From positions 62,001 through 126,000 of the forward strand of contig JANSWY010000004.1 in the NCBI GenBank assembly GCA_024743255.1: a stretch of DNA of 64,000 nucleotides, read 5' to 3'. Origin of the DNA: a bacterium (lineage in GTDB: Bacteria; Bacteroidota; Bacteroidia; Cytophagales; Cyclobacteriaceae). Below are positions 27,844 to 35,796 of this stretch, piece after piece. A program made the position numbers and the translations under genes. Every line of letters starts with the position of its first letter. Position 1 is the first letter of the stretch. The notes under the pieces are model-generated. The model searched no databases and was not told where the DNA came from. It worked only from the letters and a program-made list of their open reading frames with translations.

Positions 27844-29169
27844 GTGAATAATATCTACTTACATAAAAGAGCACTTTTTACACTTCTCGGAATAGTAGGC
27901 TTATTTGTCTTGGGTTTTGCATTCCCACTACTTGCTGTTCTTGGAAAGATATTTTTTGCTGTAGTAGTGCTGGCAATTATAATTGAAGTAACACTGCTTT
28001 TTAGTTTGAAGAATCCATTTTCCGCACAGCGAGTTGTGGAAAACAAACTTTCAAATGGAGACTTTAATCCAGTGATCATCCAAATCAGTAGTAAGCTTTC
28101 ATTTGAGACGAATCTTCAGGTTATTGATGAATTTCCGTTGCAGCTACAGTTGAGGAATAAACAATTTTCCATTGAAGGTTTCAAACCAAACAGCACAGAA
28201 GAGTTGGTCTATGAAGTGAGACCAACAACAAGGGGCGTTTATGGATTTGGTAAAATCCACCTGATGGTTACAACAAAACTTAGCTTTATTACCAGGAAAG
28301 TGTCATTTGATTTGGAACAAGAAGTAAAGGTTTACCCTTCATTCATTCAATATAGAAAATTTGCATTTCTGGCGATAAGTAACAGGCTTGAGGAGGTAGG
28401 AGTTAAAAAGATACGAAAGCTGGGCCTAAGCAATGAGTTTGAGCAAATTCGGGAATATGTTCTTGGAGATGATTACCGAATAATCAACTGGAAAGCTACC
28501 GCCAGACACCAGAACTTAATGGTTAACCAATACCAGGAAGAAAAAGCCCAGGATATCTATTGTATTGTGGATAAGGGACGGTTGATGCATGCTCCTTTTG
28601 ACGGTCTATCAATTTTGGATTATAGTATTAATGCCTCTCTTGTGATGTCGGGTGTAGCAATTGGAAAGGATGATAAGGCAGGATTGTTAACATTCTCTGA
28701 TAAGATTGGTACTTTTATTAAAGCTCAAGGTAAAAAGACTCAAATGAGTTTGATAGCCGATGCACTCTACAATCAGGAGGTAAGATTGAAGGAGAGTGAT
28801 TTCTCCAGACTATATAAAAATGTGAGGACATGGATTAAGAAACGGAGCTTCTTAATACTTTTTACAAACTTTGATTCCCTTGTTACCTTACGGAGACAAA
28901 TGAAATATCTCAAGGCGATAGGAAGAAGTCATTTGTTGTGTGTGGTAATTTTTGACAATAGTGAGATAAACAGTTTGTCTGAAAAGAAGACATTTGGGCT
29001 TAATGATGTCTATAGACAAACCATGGCAGAGAAGTTTCATCATGATAAAAGACTTATTACCAAAGAGCTAATAAGTAATGGAATTTATCCAATCTTAACT
29101 GAGCCAAATAATCTGACAGTAAATACAATTAATGAATACCTGAGATTCAAATCTCAAGGAATGTTGTAA
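27844..29169 (+). CDS. DUF58 domain protein, MoxR partner
   Basis: The protein has 441 residues with a GTG start at 27844. Two adjoining hydrophobic segments open it (ALFTLLGIVGLFVLGFAFPLLAV and FFAVVVLAIIIEVTLLF). The DUF58 core is marked by EFEQIREYVLGDDYRIINWKATARHQNLMV, followed by a VWA-like domain (SILDYSINASLVMSGVAIG, FLILFTNFDSL). DUF58 proteins are the usual partners of MoxR ATPases. The signature Trp-Lys-Ala-Ser/Thr-Ala-Arg is intact. It ends the five-gene operon, and a terminator hairpin follows at 29178. Confidence 0.92.
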   Translation: MNNIYLHKRALFTLLGIVGLFVLGFAFPLLAVLGKIFFAVVVLAIIIEVTLLFSLKNPFSAQRVVENKLSNGDFNPVIIQISSKLSFETNLQVIDEFPLQLQLRNKQFSIEGFKPNSTEELVYEVRPTTRGVYGFGKIHLMVTTKLSFITRKVSFDLEQEVKVYPSFIQYRKFAFLAISNRLEEVGVKKIRKLGLSNEFEQIREYVLGDDYRIINWKATARHQNLMVNQYQEEKAQDIYCIVDKGRLMHAPFDGLSILDYSINASLVMSGVAIGKDDKAGLLTFSDKIGTFIKAQGKKTQMSLIADALYNQEVRLKESDFSRLYKNVRTWIKKRSFLILFTNFDSLVTLRRQMKYLKAIGRSHLLCVVIFDNSEINSLSEKKTFGLNDVYRQTMAEKFHHDKRLITKELISNGIYPILTEPNNLTVNTINEYLRFKSQGML

Positions 29170-29177
29170 TGGGAAAA

Positions 29178-29220
29178 AGTGCAGATCATCCTGGAAGACG
29201 ATCTGCATTTATTTTTATTG
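29178..29220 (+). terminator. Terminator at the end of the MoxR-DUF58 operon
   Basis: TGCAGATC (29180-29187) and GATCTGCA (29200-29207) form a perfect eight-base-pair stem with a 12-base loop, followed by ATTTATTTTTATT. It lies nine bases after the DUF58 stop and overlaps the 3' end of the converging membrane gene, which may use its complement too. Confidence 0.8.
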
Positions 29221-30039
29221 ATCTTGTGATTCTGTATTAATATCGTGATCCTGTAGACCAAATTCATCGATTTGGGAAGTCAAAGATTCATCTTTCTTTG
29301 GATCAAGGATAGAATCATACGTTGCAAATACAATACAGGATGTTAAAGGCATAATAAAAACGTAAAGACCAACATAGCATGTTACTACGGCCCCCACAAC
29401 AGTCATTAAACCTATTACAAACTGCAAACCAAAAAAGCTGAAGAAATTCTTTGCGACAATTTTACGGCTTGTTTCCATAGCCTCCCAAAACTGCATTCCT
29501 TCATCTGCAATGAGAGGTACTACAAGAAAATAAGAGGTAGTTAAATAAATCCCAAAACCTAGAATAAGAAGACCAACTCCGAGAAAAATAGCAATCCTCC
29601 CTTCAAGCAAATAAGCAAAATCTTCGGCAAAGTACTCAGGATTAGAAGCTCCAGAGAATAGGTCCGGTAGCAGTTCAAAAGGAATCATTACCGTAAACAT
29701 TAAGATAATTGCAGGTATGAAAAATAGAAATACCACTAAGGAGTGAAGTAGTATTTGCCCTATATAATTGAAACCACTGAAAAACTGATTGAACTCTTGT
29801 TGACCTGTCAATGATGCACGACTATACAAATATATCCCAGCAATAAGGGACCCTTGAATCAGTCCATAGACCAAACTAACTCCTGGGATAAATATGGATA
29901 CCAGGAATATAAGGAATAGAATACAGCCAAAGCCCAAATAACTACCGGCATTCTGCTTAAATATATCCCAGCCATCAGAGAAGTAACGGCCCATATCAAA
30001 TGAGTAACCCTCTTCTATAAGATGATCAAACTTGCTCAT
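29215..30039 (-). CDS. Six-TM membrane protein, DUF975/DUF7847-like
   Basis: The protein has 274 residues. The N-terminus SFDMGRYFSDGWDIFKQNAGSYLGFG is a common opening of these proteins: an amphipathic helix with GWDIFK before the first TM. About six hydrophobic segments follow, interrupted by EFNQFFSGFNYIGQ, FAYLLEGRIAIFLG, and ADEGMQFWEAMETSRKIVAK. The last pattern (a helix with W-A-M-E-S-R-K) recurs in the same family. The tail (KDESLTSQIDEFGLQDHDINTES) is acidic. These are often misnamed as beta-carotene oxygenases in Bacteroidota. No biochemical role is known. It starts within four bases of the DUF2752 stop, so both belong together. Confidence 0.72.
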   Translation of the reverse strand: MSKFDHLIEEGYSFDMGRYFSDGWDIFKQNAGSYLGFGCILFLIFLVSIFIPGVSLVYGLIQGSLIAGIYLYSRASLTGQQEFNQFFSGFNYIGQILLHSLVVFLFFIPAIILMFTVMIPFELLPDLFSGASNPEYFAEDFAYLLEGRIAIFLGVGLLILGFGIYLTTSYFLVVPLIADEGMQFWEAMETSRKIVAKNFFSFFGLQFVIGLMTVVGAVVTCYVGLYVFIMPLTSCIVFATYDSILDPKKDESLTSQIDEFGLQDHDINTESQDQ

Positions 30040-30344
30040 AAGTAAGTGTTTTTATTTTTAGTTAGATATTTAGTGAAATCGTAAATGATCAAGCCCAGGA
30101 TCACTGGGACTATTATAAAGATTAATGGATTATGTTCAAAAGCATGTTGAAAATCACCTTGAACCAAAGCTATTGCAGCATGGTTCAACCCACAACCAAA
30201 ACATTCAATACCAGTGGTGGCCTTAATTGGACAAGAAGGCAACCAAACATTGAAACCAGCTGCATTCAAAGTAATTAAAATGAAGTAAGCCAACAGGAAT
30301 GCCAGGACTATTCCCAACTTTTTAAAGTATTGGATGACGATCAT
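30036..30344 (-). CDS. DUF2752 domain membrane protein
   Basis: The ATG at 30344 gives 102 residues (MIVIQYFKKLGIVLAFL); a TTG at 30380 is possible and would add RKRNKDR. The core is two TM helices around the family motif WLPSCPIKATTGIECFGCGLNHA, with the Cys pair pattern (SCP...TG-CFGCG) that defines DUF2752, then FEHNPLIFIIVPVILGLII. Family proteins are small, two-TM and often next to DUF975-type proteins, as here. The conserved Cys residues suggest a metal site or disulphide, but nothing is established. Confidence 0.83.
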   Translation of the reverse strand: MIVIQYFKKLGIVLAFLLAYFILITLNAAGFNVWLPSCPIKATTGIECFGCGLNHAAIALVQGDFQHAFEHNPLIFIIVPVILGLIIYDFTKYLTKNKNTYL

Positions 30345-30468
30345 GTACGCTAATCTATCCTTATTTCGTTTTCTAAACAAACGTTAAATTATTAGATTTT
30401 TGAAACTAAGTAACGAGGTTGCCGTCTGAGAAAAAATCAATCAAATAAATCAACTAATATTTCAAACC

Positions 30469-31425
30469 ATGAGGAAACAATTTATGCTGCTATTATTTAT
30501 TGGTAGCAATCTCTTAGTAACGGGTCAGGCACAGCAGAAATACAAGGAGTTTATTACAAAGGCAGAGGAGCTATTTCAGGAAAAGCAATATCAGGAATCT
30601 GCGCAAAACTATAAATGGGCTTTTGATCAATTTGAAGGAAAAGCTTATCCATCAGACAGATATAATGCTGCTTGTTCTTACAGTTTAACACAGAATTTGG
30701 ATACCGCATTCTACCACCTTTTCAGATTGGCTAATGATTCCAAGTACAAAGATTATGATCATCTGACCACTGATGAAGATTTGAAGCCATTATACAAGGA
30801 TAACAGGTGGAAGCAATTGAAGGCAAAGGTTAAAGAAAACAAGGAAATCGCTGAGGCCAACCTCGATCGACCATTGGCAGCTACTTTAGATTCTATATAT
30901 GAAATTGATCAAGGCTTGAGAGGTGAGCTGGAAAATATTGAAAAGGAATTCGGTAGAAATTCCAAAGAAATGAAAATGCAATGGAAAAAGATCAGTGATG
31001 CAGATAATAGCAATGTCAAAGTGATTGCTAAAATTCTTGATGAAAGAGGGTGGTTAGGAGCTGATATTGTAGGAGATAAGGGGAATCAAACATTGTTTTT
31101 GGTAATTCAACATGCTGATATTGAAATTCAGGAAAAATATATTCCAATGTTTCGGGATGCCGTAGAGAAAGGAAATGGAAGAGCAAGCAGTCTGGCATTG
31201 ATGGAAGATAGAGTGGCACTGCGAAAAGGAGGGAAGCAGATTTATGGTAGTCAGGTATTTACTGATAACAAGACAGATGAAATGTACTTTGGACCGATAG
31301 AAGATCCGGAGAATGTAGATACAAGAAGAGCGGAAGTAGGCTTACAACCTTTAAATGACTATGCAGCATTATTTGGATTTAGCTGGGATCTGGAAGCTCA
31401 CAAAAAAAGACATAAAATGGATTAA
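30469..31425 (+). CDS. Exported TPR plus DUF6624 protein
   Basis: The protein has 318 residues. A signal peptide (MRKQFMLLLFIGSNLLVTGQA) is followed by two or three TPR-like helical repeats (AEELFQEKQYQESAQNYKWAF, YNAACSYSLTQNLDTAFYHL) to about residue 120. The second half is DUF6624: VIAKILDERGWLGADIVGDKG, NQTLFLVIQHADIEIQEKYIP, and KGGKQIYGSQVF. DUF6624 proteins are small periplasmic or secreted proteins of Bacteroidota and allies, without known activity. It is solitary: an upstream gap of 88 bp and a terminator at 31482 downstream. Confidence 0.82.
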   Translation: MRKQFMLLLFIGSNLLVTGQAQQKYKEFITKAEELFQEKQYQESAQNYKWAFDQFEGKAYPSDRYNAACSYSLTQNLDTAFYHLFRLANDSKYKDYDHLTTDEDLKPLYKDNRWKQLKAKVKENKEIAEANLDRPLAATLDSIYEIDQGLRGELENIEKEFGRNSKEMKMQWKKISDADNSNVKVIAKILDERGWLGADIVGDKGNQTLFLVIQHADIEIQEKYIPMFRDAVEKGNGRASSLALMEDRVALRKGGKQIYGSQVFTDNKTDEMYFGPIEDPENVDTRRAEVGLQPLNDYAALFGFSWDLEAHKKRHKMD

Positions 31426-31481
31426 TCATACATTTTAGGACATTGAGTTTGCGATAAACAAACTTTCTAATAATCTTATGG

Positions 31482-31508
31482 AAGCTCTGAATTTATTCGG
31501 AGCTTTTT
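31482..31508 (+). terminator. Terminator after the DUF6624 gene
   Basis: AAGCTCTGAAT (31482-31492) pairs with ATTCGGAGCTT (31495-31505) over 11 base pairs with one G-T, and TTTT follows. Its position also covers the TTG at 31507, so that codon is an unlikely start for the next gene. Confidence 0.82.
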
Positions 31509-31539
31509 GTTGTTTACAGGATTGAGCTCTCTAAATATT

Positions 31540-32034
31540 ATGGGTAAGAAAAGTAAAGAAGTATTTGTTACACTGATCCCGAAATCTTCTCTTATTGAAA
31601 GATATGGGCAAATTCCTGTACAACTGGAGATCAACACCCAGGCGTGGAAAGACTATTGGGAAAAAAAATCCTCTGATAATTCTATTAAACCTGATTGGGA
31701 AGATGCCTTGACTATCAATTGGTGGGAGAATGTACCAGCTTCTTTTGACAAAATTTCCGGCGAGCTCGATAAGCTTCTCTCTAAGGTAACTACCAATGAA
31801 GTCAATATCAGGTGGGAAAAGAAGAACTGGTTTCTGGGAACAGTTAAGTTCTGGGCACACGTTCAGGATGATCAGATACGAGAGCTTGTTCTAAGTACAA
31901 CCACCGTAAGAGTGAATCCAATTTTGATCAATAATGTGCTCAATATCTTCAGCCATTATGATGTATTGCTAATGGATAAACACGGAGGACTAAGCCCATC
32001 AGAATGGAACTCCGTTAAAGATTTGATGAAATAA
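31540..32034 (+). CDS. Hypothetical soluble protein
   Basis: The ATG at 31540 (MGKKSKEVFVTLIPKSSLIERYG) is chosen because the frame upstream runs through a terminator. The 164-residue product has no signal peptide or membrane helix. It is rich in Trp: KDYWEKK, TINWWENVP, NIRWEKKNWFLGTVKFWAHV. The C-terminal third, VRVNPILINNVLNIFSHYDVLLMDKHGGLSPSEWNSVKDLM, looks helical. No known domain is recognised. Its base composition matches the neighbours. The PadR gene follows 112 bp downstream on the same strand. Confidence 0.58.
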   Translation: MGKKSKEVFVTLIPKSSLIERYGQIPVQLEINTQAWKDYWEKKSSDNSIKPDWEDALTINWWENVPASFDKISGELDKLLSKVTTNEVNIRWEKKNWFLGTVKFWAHVQDDQIRELVLSTTTVRVNPILINNVLNIFSHYDVLLMDKHGGLSPSEWNSVKDLMK

Positions 32035-32145
32035 TACCATCTAATCACACCAAAAACCGACTTTTTTAAAAATTTCAAAAGAAAACCACAACCAAAATCT
32101 GTGTATAGTCGTTTGGAATTTATATATTTAAGAAAATTAAATATT

Positions 32146-32508
32146 ATGAATTCTAAAGAATACATAAAAGGAACCATAAAGACGATAGTCTTAAAGTTGT
32201 TATCAGAGAATAAAAGAATGTATGGTTATGAGATTACACAGCGTGTAGCAGAGCTGTCGAGTGATGAGATCAAATTAACCTATGGAGCTTTATATCCAAT
32301 TCTCTACAAACTAGAAGATGAGGGTTTACTAGTCACAGAAAGTGAAATTGTGGAGAACAGGGCCAGGAAGTACTATTCTCTGACTGAGAAGGGAAATGAG
32401 GTTGCTAAGGAGAAAGTATCAGAGCTTCAGCAATTCACTGAGATCCTCAAGAAAATCTTACAGCCGGACCCAAACGGAAAACTAAGTCTTGAGATATGGG
32501 GATTCTAA
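32146..32508 (+). CDS. PadR family transcriptional regulator
   Basis: The ATG at 32146 gives 120 residues. A 15-codon extension begins with GTG at 32101 but encodes an unlike YSRLEFIYLRKL segment. The winged helix shows the PadR pattern: GTIKTIVLKLLSENKRMYGYEI, then LTYGALYPILYKLEDEGLL, then RARKYYSLTEKGNEV. A short C-terminal helix follows, so this is the small (PadR-s1) type. It likely represses the downstream membrane gene and itself in response to an unknown ligand. The reading frames overlap by 13 bases. Confidence 0.88.
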   Translation: MNSKEYIKGTIKTIVLKLLSENKRMYGYEITQRVAELSSDEIKLTYGALYPILYKLEDEGLLVTESEIVENRARKYYSLTEKGNEVAKEKVSELQQFTEILKKILQPDPNGKLSLEIWGF

Positions 32509-33683
32509 GTCAGAAGCAATTGCAGGAAATTGAGGCCTTTCTGGATAGGCAAGGATTGAAATTTCCACCTCTAAGAGCAGAAATATTCGATCATATGATT
32601 GGAGATATAGAGTACCAGCTTGAGAATGGTAACACATTCGAACAAGCCTGGAACAACATCAGTGGGGAATTACCCCAAGACCATTTTAAACAAATACAAA
32701 ACGAAACCATGGAAGCTATCAACAAAAGATTTAACGTGACAAGAGGCTTAACTTACATTTCTGTAGGTTTATTAATTCTTACATCAGCATTTAAACTCCT
32801 CCATTTACCAGGTGCAGCAATGCTCCTTGTTGCATCATTGTTTTCAATCGCAGTTTCATTTATAGTAGGAACTGTTTCCGGGATAAGAATAAATAAGGGT
32901 AAAAAGGGTTCAACGCTTCTGCTAGCTACTGTAATTGCTGTTTTATACTTTTTTGTCAGCTGGACTTTTAAGTTGCTATATCTACCAGGCGCTTCAATCA
33001 TGCAAATCTCATCTGTTTTATTCTTACTTGTTTTATTTCCGCTTGCAGGTTTGAGTTTTAGAAGCCTCAAAAGTAGTGACGATAATCTATTAACCTACTT
33101 GCACAGCAAACATACACCTGGAATAGAAAGGTTCTTATTAATATTCGTAGTGCTGGAAACACTATTGAAAGTTGCTGCTATATATTTTGGGTACCACCCA
33201 AATATTTCTGGTATACTATTGATAATGGTAATTTGTGCTGGTGTAATGCAATATTTTGCTCAAAACTGGCACCCTTCACAGCAAAATAATAAAATCTGGT
33301 TCCAGATATTGTTATTCGTAGCACTTGCCGCAGCAATGCTACCGTCACTTGGTTCAATGATTCCATACCCGGTGAGAGTCCTATTAATAGCCAGTTTCTA
33401 TATTCTTGCTGGAGTGATTGTAAATATCAAGGATCGTGATAATAGTCTCCTTATCAATTCATTAGTTACAGGTTTAGTAATGTTGATCTCTGGAATTTGG
33501 GTTATGGTAAAATTAAATGTTGCTCCCGAGTCGGTCCTTCAGCTAATTTTTAATCTGCCGATTCTGGTCATATTTGGAGCATCGCTATTTGCCACCAAAA
33601 GTGGTTCGCTTAGCAGAACATTTATGATTATTAGCTATTCTTTCTATCTGTTTGAATATCCATATGAAATGGGTTTGTTCTAA
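32496..33683 (+). CDS. Eight- to ten-TM membrane protein, PadR partner with N-terminal helical domain
   Basis: The protein has 395 residues. The first 80 residues are soluble and helical: LSQKQLQEIEAFLDRQGLKFPPLRAEIFDHMIGDIEYQLENG, with a conserved 'LR.EI.DH...D.E..L..G' style pattern, reminiscent of HAAS-type or permease-prefix domains that pair with PadR. The remainder holds around nine hydrophobic segments (for example GLTYISVGLLILTSAFKLL, GLVMLISGIWVMVKL). It overlaps the PadR stop by 13 bases. I infer that it is the regulator's target. No transporter family is recognised. A strong hairpin follows. Confidence 0.72.
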   Translation: MGILSQKQLQEIEAFLDRQGLKFPPLRAEIFDHMIGDIEYQLENGNTFEQAWNNISGELPQDHFKQIQNETMEAINKRFNVTRGLTYISVGLLILTSAFKLLHLPGAAMLLVASLFSIAVSFIVGTVSGIRINKGKKGSTLLLATVIAVLYFFVSWTFKLLYLPGASIMQISSVLFLLVLFPLAGLSFRSLKSSDDNLLTYLHSKHTPGIERFLLIFVVLETLLKVAAIYFGYHPNISGILLIMVICAGVMQYFAQNWHPSQQNNKIWFQILLFVALAAAMLPSLGSMIPYPVRVLLIASFYILAGVIVNIKDRDNSLLINSLVTGLVMLISGIWVMVKLNVAPESVLQLIFNLPILVIFGASLFATKSGSLSRTFMIISYSFYLFEYPYEMGLF

Positions 33684-33693
33684 ACAATTTTAT

Positions 33694-33719
33694 GGCAGGT
33701 TTGCAATGACAAACCTGCC
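33694..33719 (+). terminator. Perfect 10-bp hairpin after the PadR-partner gene
   Basis: GGCAGGTTTG (33694-33703) pairs perfectly with CAAACCTGCC (33710-33719) around a six-base loop. Only a weak T-rich stretch (GTATTAGTTT) follows, so it may be a terminator or an attenuating structure before the AraC gene. Confidence 0.6.
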
Positions 33720-33735
33720 GTATTAGTTTAGCCTC

Positions 33736-34536
33736 ATGCAGTACTTCCAGAAAGATCCATCCACAGAATTATCATCGATCATAAAATCTTTCTGGCAAAT
33801 TGAGGACCTGGATAACACTCAAATCATAAGAGATAAAATAGTTCCTGATGGTTATCCGGAATTAATATTTCACTATGGAGATCCTTACAAAATTGATATC
33901 TCAGGAAAGTGGGAGATTCAGGCCAAAGAACTGTTGGCTGGACAGTTAACTAACTTTTTTCATCTCGAAAACACCGGTGCAATTGGCATGTTTGCTATTA
34001 AACTTCAACCATGGGCACCATCATTATTGTCTAAGCATAGATTGAGTGAGTTGGTTGATGCTGCGGTTTCGATTAGTGACGCTGATACAAGTATTGTTAC
34101 TTTATTGATGGAGATTGCAAAACCTTCAAACTCATTTGAGCAGAAGTGTGAAAAAGCCTCTAAGGTCTTTCTGAACTATACGCAAACTACAAATTTTGAA
34201 CAGAACGGAATTAGGGCAATCAAAGAGATAATCGATTCAAAAGGTAAATACCAAATATCTGAAATATGCTCAAAAGTGAATATTTCTGAGCGTTCACTTG
34301 AGCGCTTCTGCAAAGAAAATATTGGGCTATCACCTAAATTTTATTCGAGAATAATTCGCTTGGCGTATATTTTCAAATTAGTGAATGAGGATAATAATAA
34401 TTGGGCTCAATTGAGTTATTTGGGAGGGTTCTACGACCAGGCTCATTTTATCAAAGACTTCAAAAAGTTTACAGGTGAGGAACCAACTAAATATGGATTC
34501 AATGAAAAAAATATGGCCAATTTCTTCTTAAAATAG
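33736..34536 (+). CDS. AraC family regulator with DUF6597 domain
   Basis: The protein has 266 residues. The N-terminal part SSIIKSFWQIEDLDNT...IVPDGYPELIFHYGDPY is the DUF6597 domain, a cupin-like sensor found in these regulators. The C-terminal third (about 165-255) is the double helix-turn-helix: NISERSLERFCKENIGLSPKFYSRII and QLSYLGGFYDQAHFIKDFKKFTGEEPTKY, which are strongly AraC-like. The ligand is unknown. The next gene begins 66 bp downstream on the same strand, and may be under its control. Confidence 0.88.
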   Translation: MQYFQKDPSTELSSIIKSFWQIEDLDNTQIIRDKIVPDGYPELIFHYGDPYKIDISGKWEIQAKELLAGQLTNFFHLENTGAIGMFAIKLQPWAPSLLSKHRLSELVDAAVSISDADTSIVTLLMEIAKPSNSFEQKCEKASKVFLNYTQTTNFEQNGIRAIKEIIDSKGKYQISEICSKVNISERSLERFCKENIGLSPKFYSRIIRLAYIFKLVNEDNNNWAQLSYLGGFYDQAHFIKDFKKFTGEEPTKYGFNEKNMANFFLK

Positions 34537-34602
34537 GTATGTCGGATTTTTACAATACATCGGATATGGGCTGATTTAGATTCGAAGAAAAAGTTGAAAT
34601 CT

Positions 34603-35037
34603 ATGAAATTTATACCAATCATATTGTTAGTTGTATCTTGTAATCAGGCAGTAAGCCAGGATCCAGTATATAAGTTGGTGGGGGAATGGCAAGTGGAAGG
34701 TAAGCAGACTTTTGAAACCTGGGAGTTGGTAGATGGTAAATTGGTAGGAGAGGGCTACAAGATCAAAGATGGCCAGAAGTTTGTTTCTGAGACTTTGTCA
34801 ATCTCTAATGAGTCCGGTGACTGGACCTATTCTGCAACAGTGCCAAATCAAAATGAAGGTAGAACGATTCCTTTTGAATTAAATCGTGAAGTAGCTGATA
34901 AGCTCTCATTTGAAAATCTAAGTCATGATTTCCCAAAGAAGATTCAATATCAATTTCTAAATAAGAAAGAGATATTCGTAAGTGTTTTAGGAGATGAGGA
35001 TAAAGGTTTCAGTTTCAAAATGATCAAACAGGACTAA
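34603..35037 (+). CDS. Exported DUF6265-like protein
   Basis: The ATG at 34603 starts a lipoprotein-like signal MKFIPIILLVVSC; a TTG at 34594 adds only three residues. The 144-residue product has the beta-rich pattern of a lipocalin-type fold: LVGEWQVEGKQTFETWELV, GEGYKIKDGQKFVSETL, FELN...DKLSFENLSHDFPKKIQYQF and ILVSVLGDEDKG-like ending. This fits DUF6265, a family of small exported beta-barrels. No function is known. Its stop overlaps the stop of the converging DUF1801 gene by four bases. Confidence 0.68.
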   Translation: MKFIPIILLVVSCNQAVSQDPVYKLVGEWQVEGKQTFETWELVDGKLVGEGYKIKDGQKFVSETLSISNESGDWTYSATVPNQNEGRTIPFELNREVADKLSFENLSHDFPKKIQYQFLNKKEIFVSVLGDEDKGFSFKMIKQD

Positions 35038-35411
35038 CAACTAATATCTTTATTGGATTCAACCATCTGTATTGTATTTGAAATAAATTCATCAAGCTTA
35101 GTCTCATCAATTTCGATAGATTTCTTTATTCGAATACACCCTTTACCAGTGTCTAACCCAGCTAGAAGCTCATTGCCTGATTCAATCTTACAAATATCAC
35201 CAACATACAAACTCACATAGTTTTTTTGAGCATTCAAATGAAAAACACTTACTCCTTTAAGCTTATAATTAAGCATTTTATATTCTATTGATTCCTCAAT
35301 GTCTGAATTAGTGGAAGTAATCATTTTCCTCAATTCGACCACCTTCTCTTTTCTCCAATCTTCTTCTAAAGAATCTAAGTATTCGGTTGGGGTGTTAGCC
35401 TTGTATTGCAT
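35034..35411 (-). CDS. DUF1801 (YdhG-like) protein
   Basis: The ATG at 35411 (MQYKANTPTEYLDSLEEDWRKEKVVELRKM) gives 125 residues; the longer open frame to 35576 would run across the ArsR operator and gene start and is rejected. The conserved features are the alpha helix REYLDSLEEDW-like opening, EESIEYKMLNYKLKG, VFHLNAQKNYVSLYVGD and KGCIRIKKSIEIDE. DUF1801 proteins are small single-domain cytoplasmic proteins of unknown role. It is divergent from the ArsR gene over a 74-bp spacer that holds a perfect palindrome, so it may be under ArsR control. Confidence 0.82.
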   Translation of the reverse strand: MQYKANTPTEYLDSLEEDWRKEKVVELRKMITSTNSDIEESIEYKMLNYKLKGVSVFHLNAQKNYVSLYVGDICKIESGNELLAGLDTGKGCIRIKKSIEIDETKLDEFISNTIQMVESNKDISC

Positions 35412-35446
35412 AATTAAATATAGAATGTATTTGAATAATTCCTTAA

Positions 35447-35470
35447 ACATATCGATAATTCTCGATATGT
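35447..35470. promoter_or_regulatory. Perfect ACATATCGA palindrome, likely ArsR operator
   Basis: ACATATCGA (35447-35455) and TCGATATGT (35462-35470) form a perfect nine-base inverted repeat with a six-base spacer. It lies in the 74-bp divergent spacer, 16 bases upstream of the ArsR-type regulator ATG. ArsR dimers bind such imperfect-to-perfect palindromes near their own promoters, so self-regulation and control of the divergent DUF1801 gene is inferred. Confidence 0.7.
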
Positions 35471-35485
35471 AGATATATTTATGGT

Positions 35486-35785
35486 ATGGATATAGTTGAG
35501 GTAAGCAAAGTACTTTCCAACAAAACACGAGTAGATATTCTTGATTGGCTAAAATCTCCGGATGATAATTTCCCACCTCACAAGGAATTGGGTCATTTTG
35601 ACTTTGGGGTTTGTGGGCAGTTTATTCAGGAGAAATGTGGGTTGTCACAATCTACAATATCTCATTACCTAAGTATGATGATTCAAGCGGATTTGCTGAT
35701 CGCCACAAGAATAGGGAAGTGGACTTATTACCAACGCAATGAGGAAAAACTAGAGGAATACAGGTCAATAATTTCAAAACTTTAA
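35486..35785 (+). CDS. ArsR family winged-helix regulator
   Basis: The protein has 99 residues. The fold opens with MDIVEVSKVLSNKTRVDILDWL; the recognition helix is CGLSQSTISHYLSMMIQADLL, followed by the wing ATRIGKWTYYQRNEEK. The pattern is ArsR. A Cys occurs in GVCGQFIQEKCGLSQS, but the usual metal-binding CxCxxC set is absent, so the effector is uncertain. This subtype (ending ...GQFIQEKCGLSQSTISHYL) is often paired with transport or enzyme genes. Here it is 11 bases upstream of the PLP decarboxylase gene, and likely controls it and the DUF1801 gene. Confidence 0.87.
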   Translation: MDIVEVSKVLSNKTRVDILDWLKSPDDNFPPHKELGHFDFGVCGQFIQEKCGLSQSTISHYLSMMIQADLLIATRIGKWTYYQRNEEKLEEYRSIISKL

Positions 35786-35796
35786 GGCATTTATAA

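Noticed and set aside
31507-31539. TTG start for the hypothetical protein at 31540
   Set aside because: It lies in the base of a strong terminator hairpin; the ATG at 31540 begins the plausible protein.
35412-35576. Longer frame of the DUF1801 gene
   Set aside because: It would cover the ArsR palindrome and the ArsR start and has no family-like sequence.
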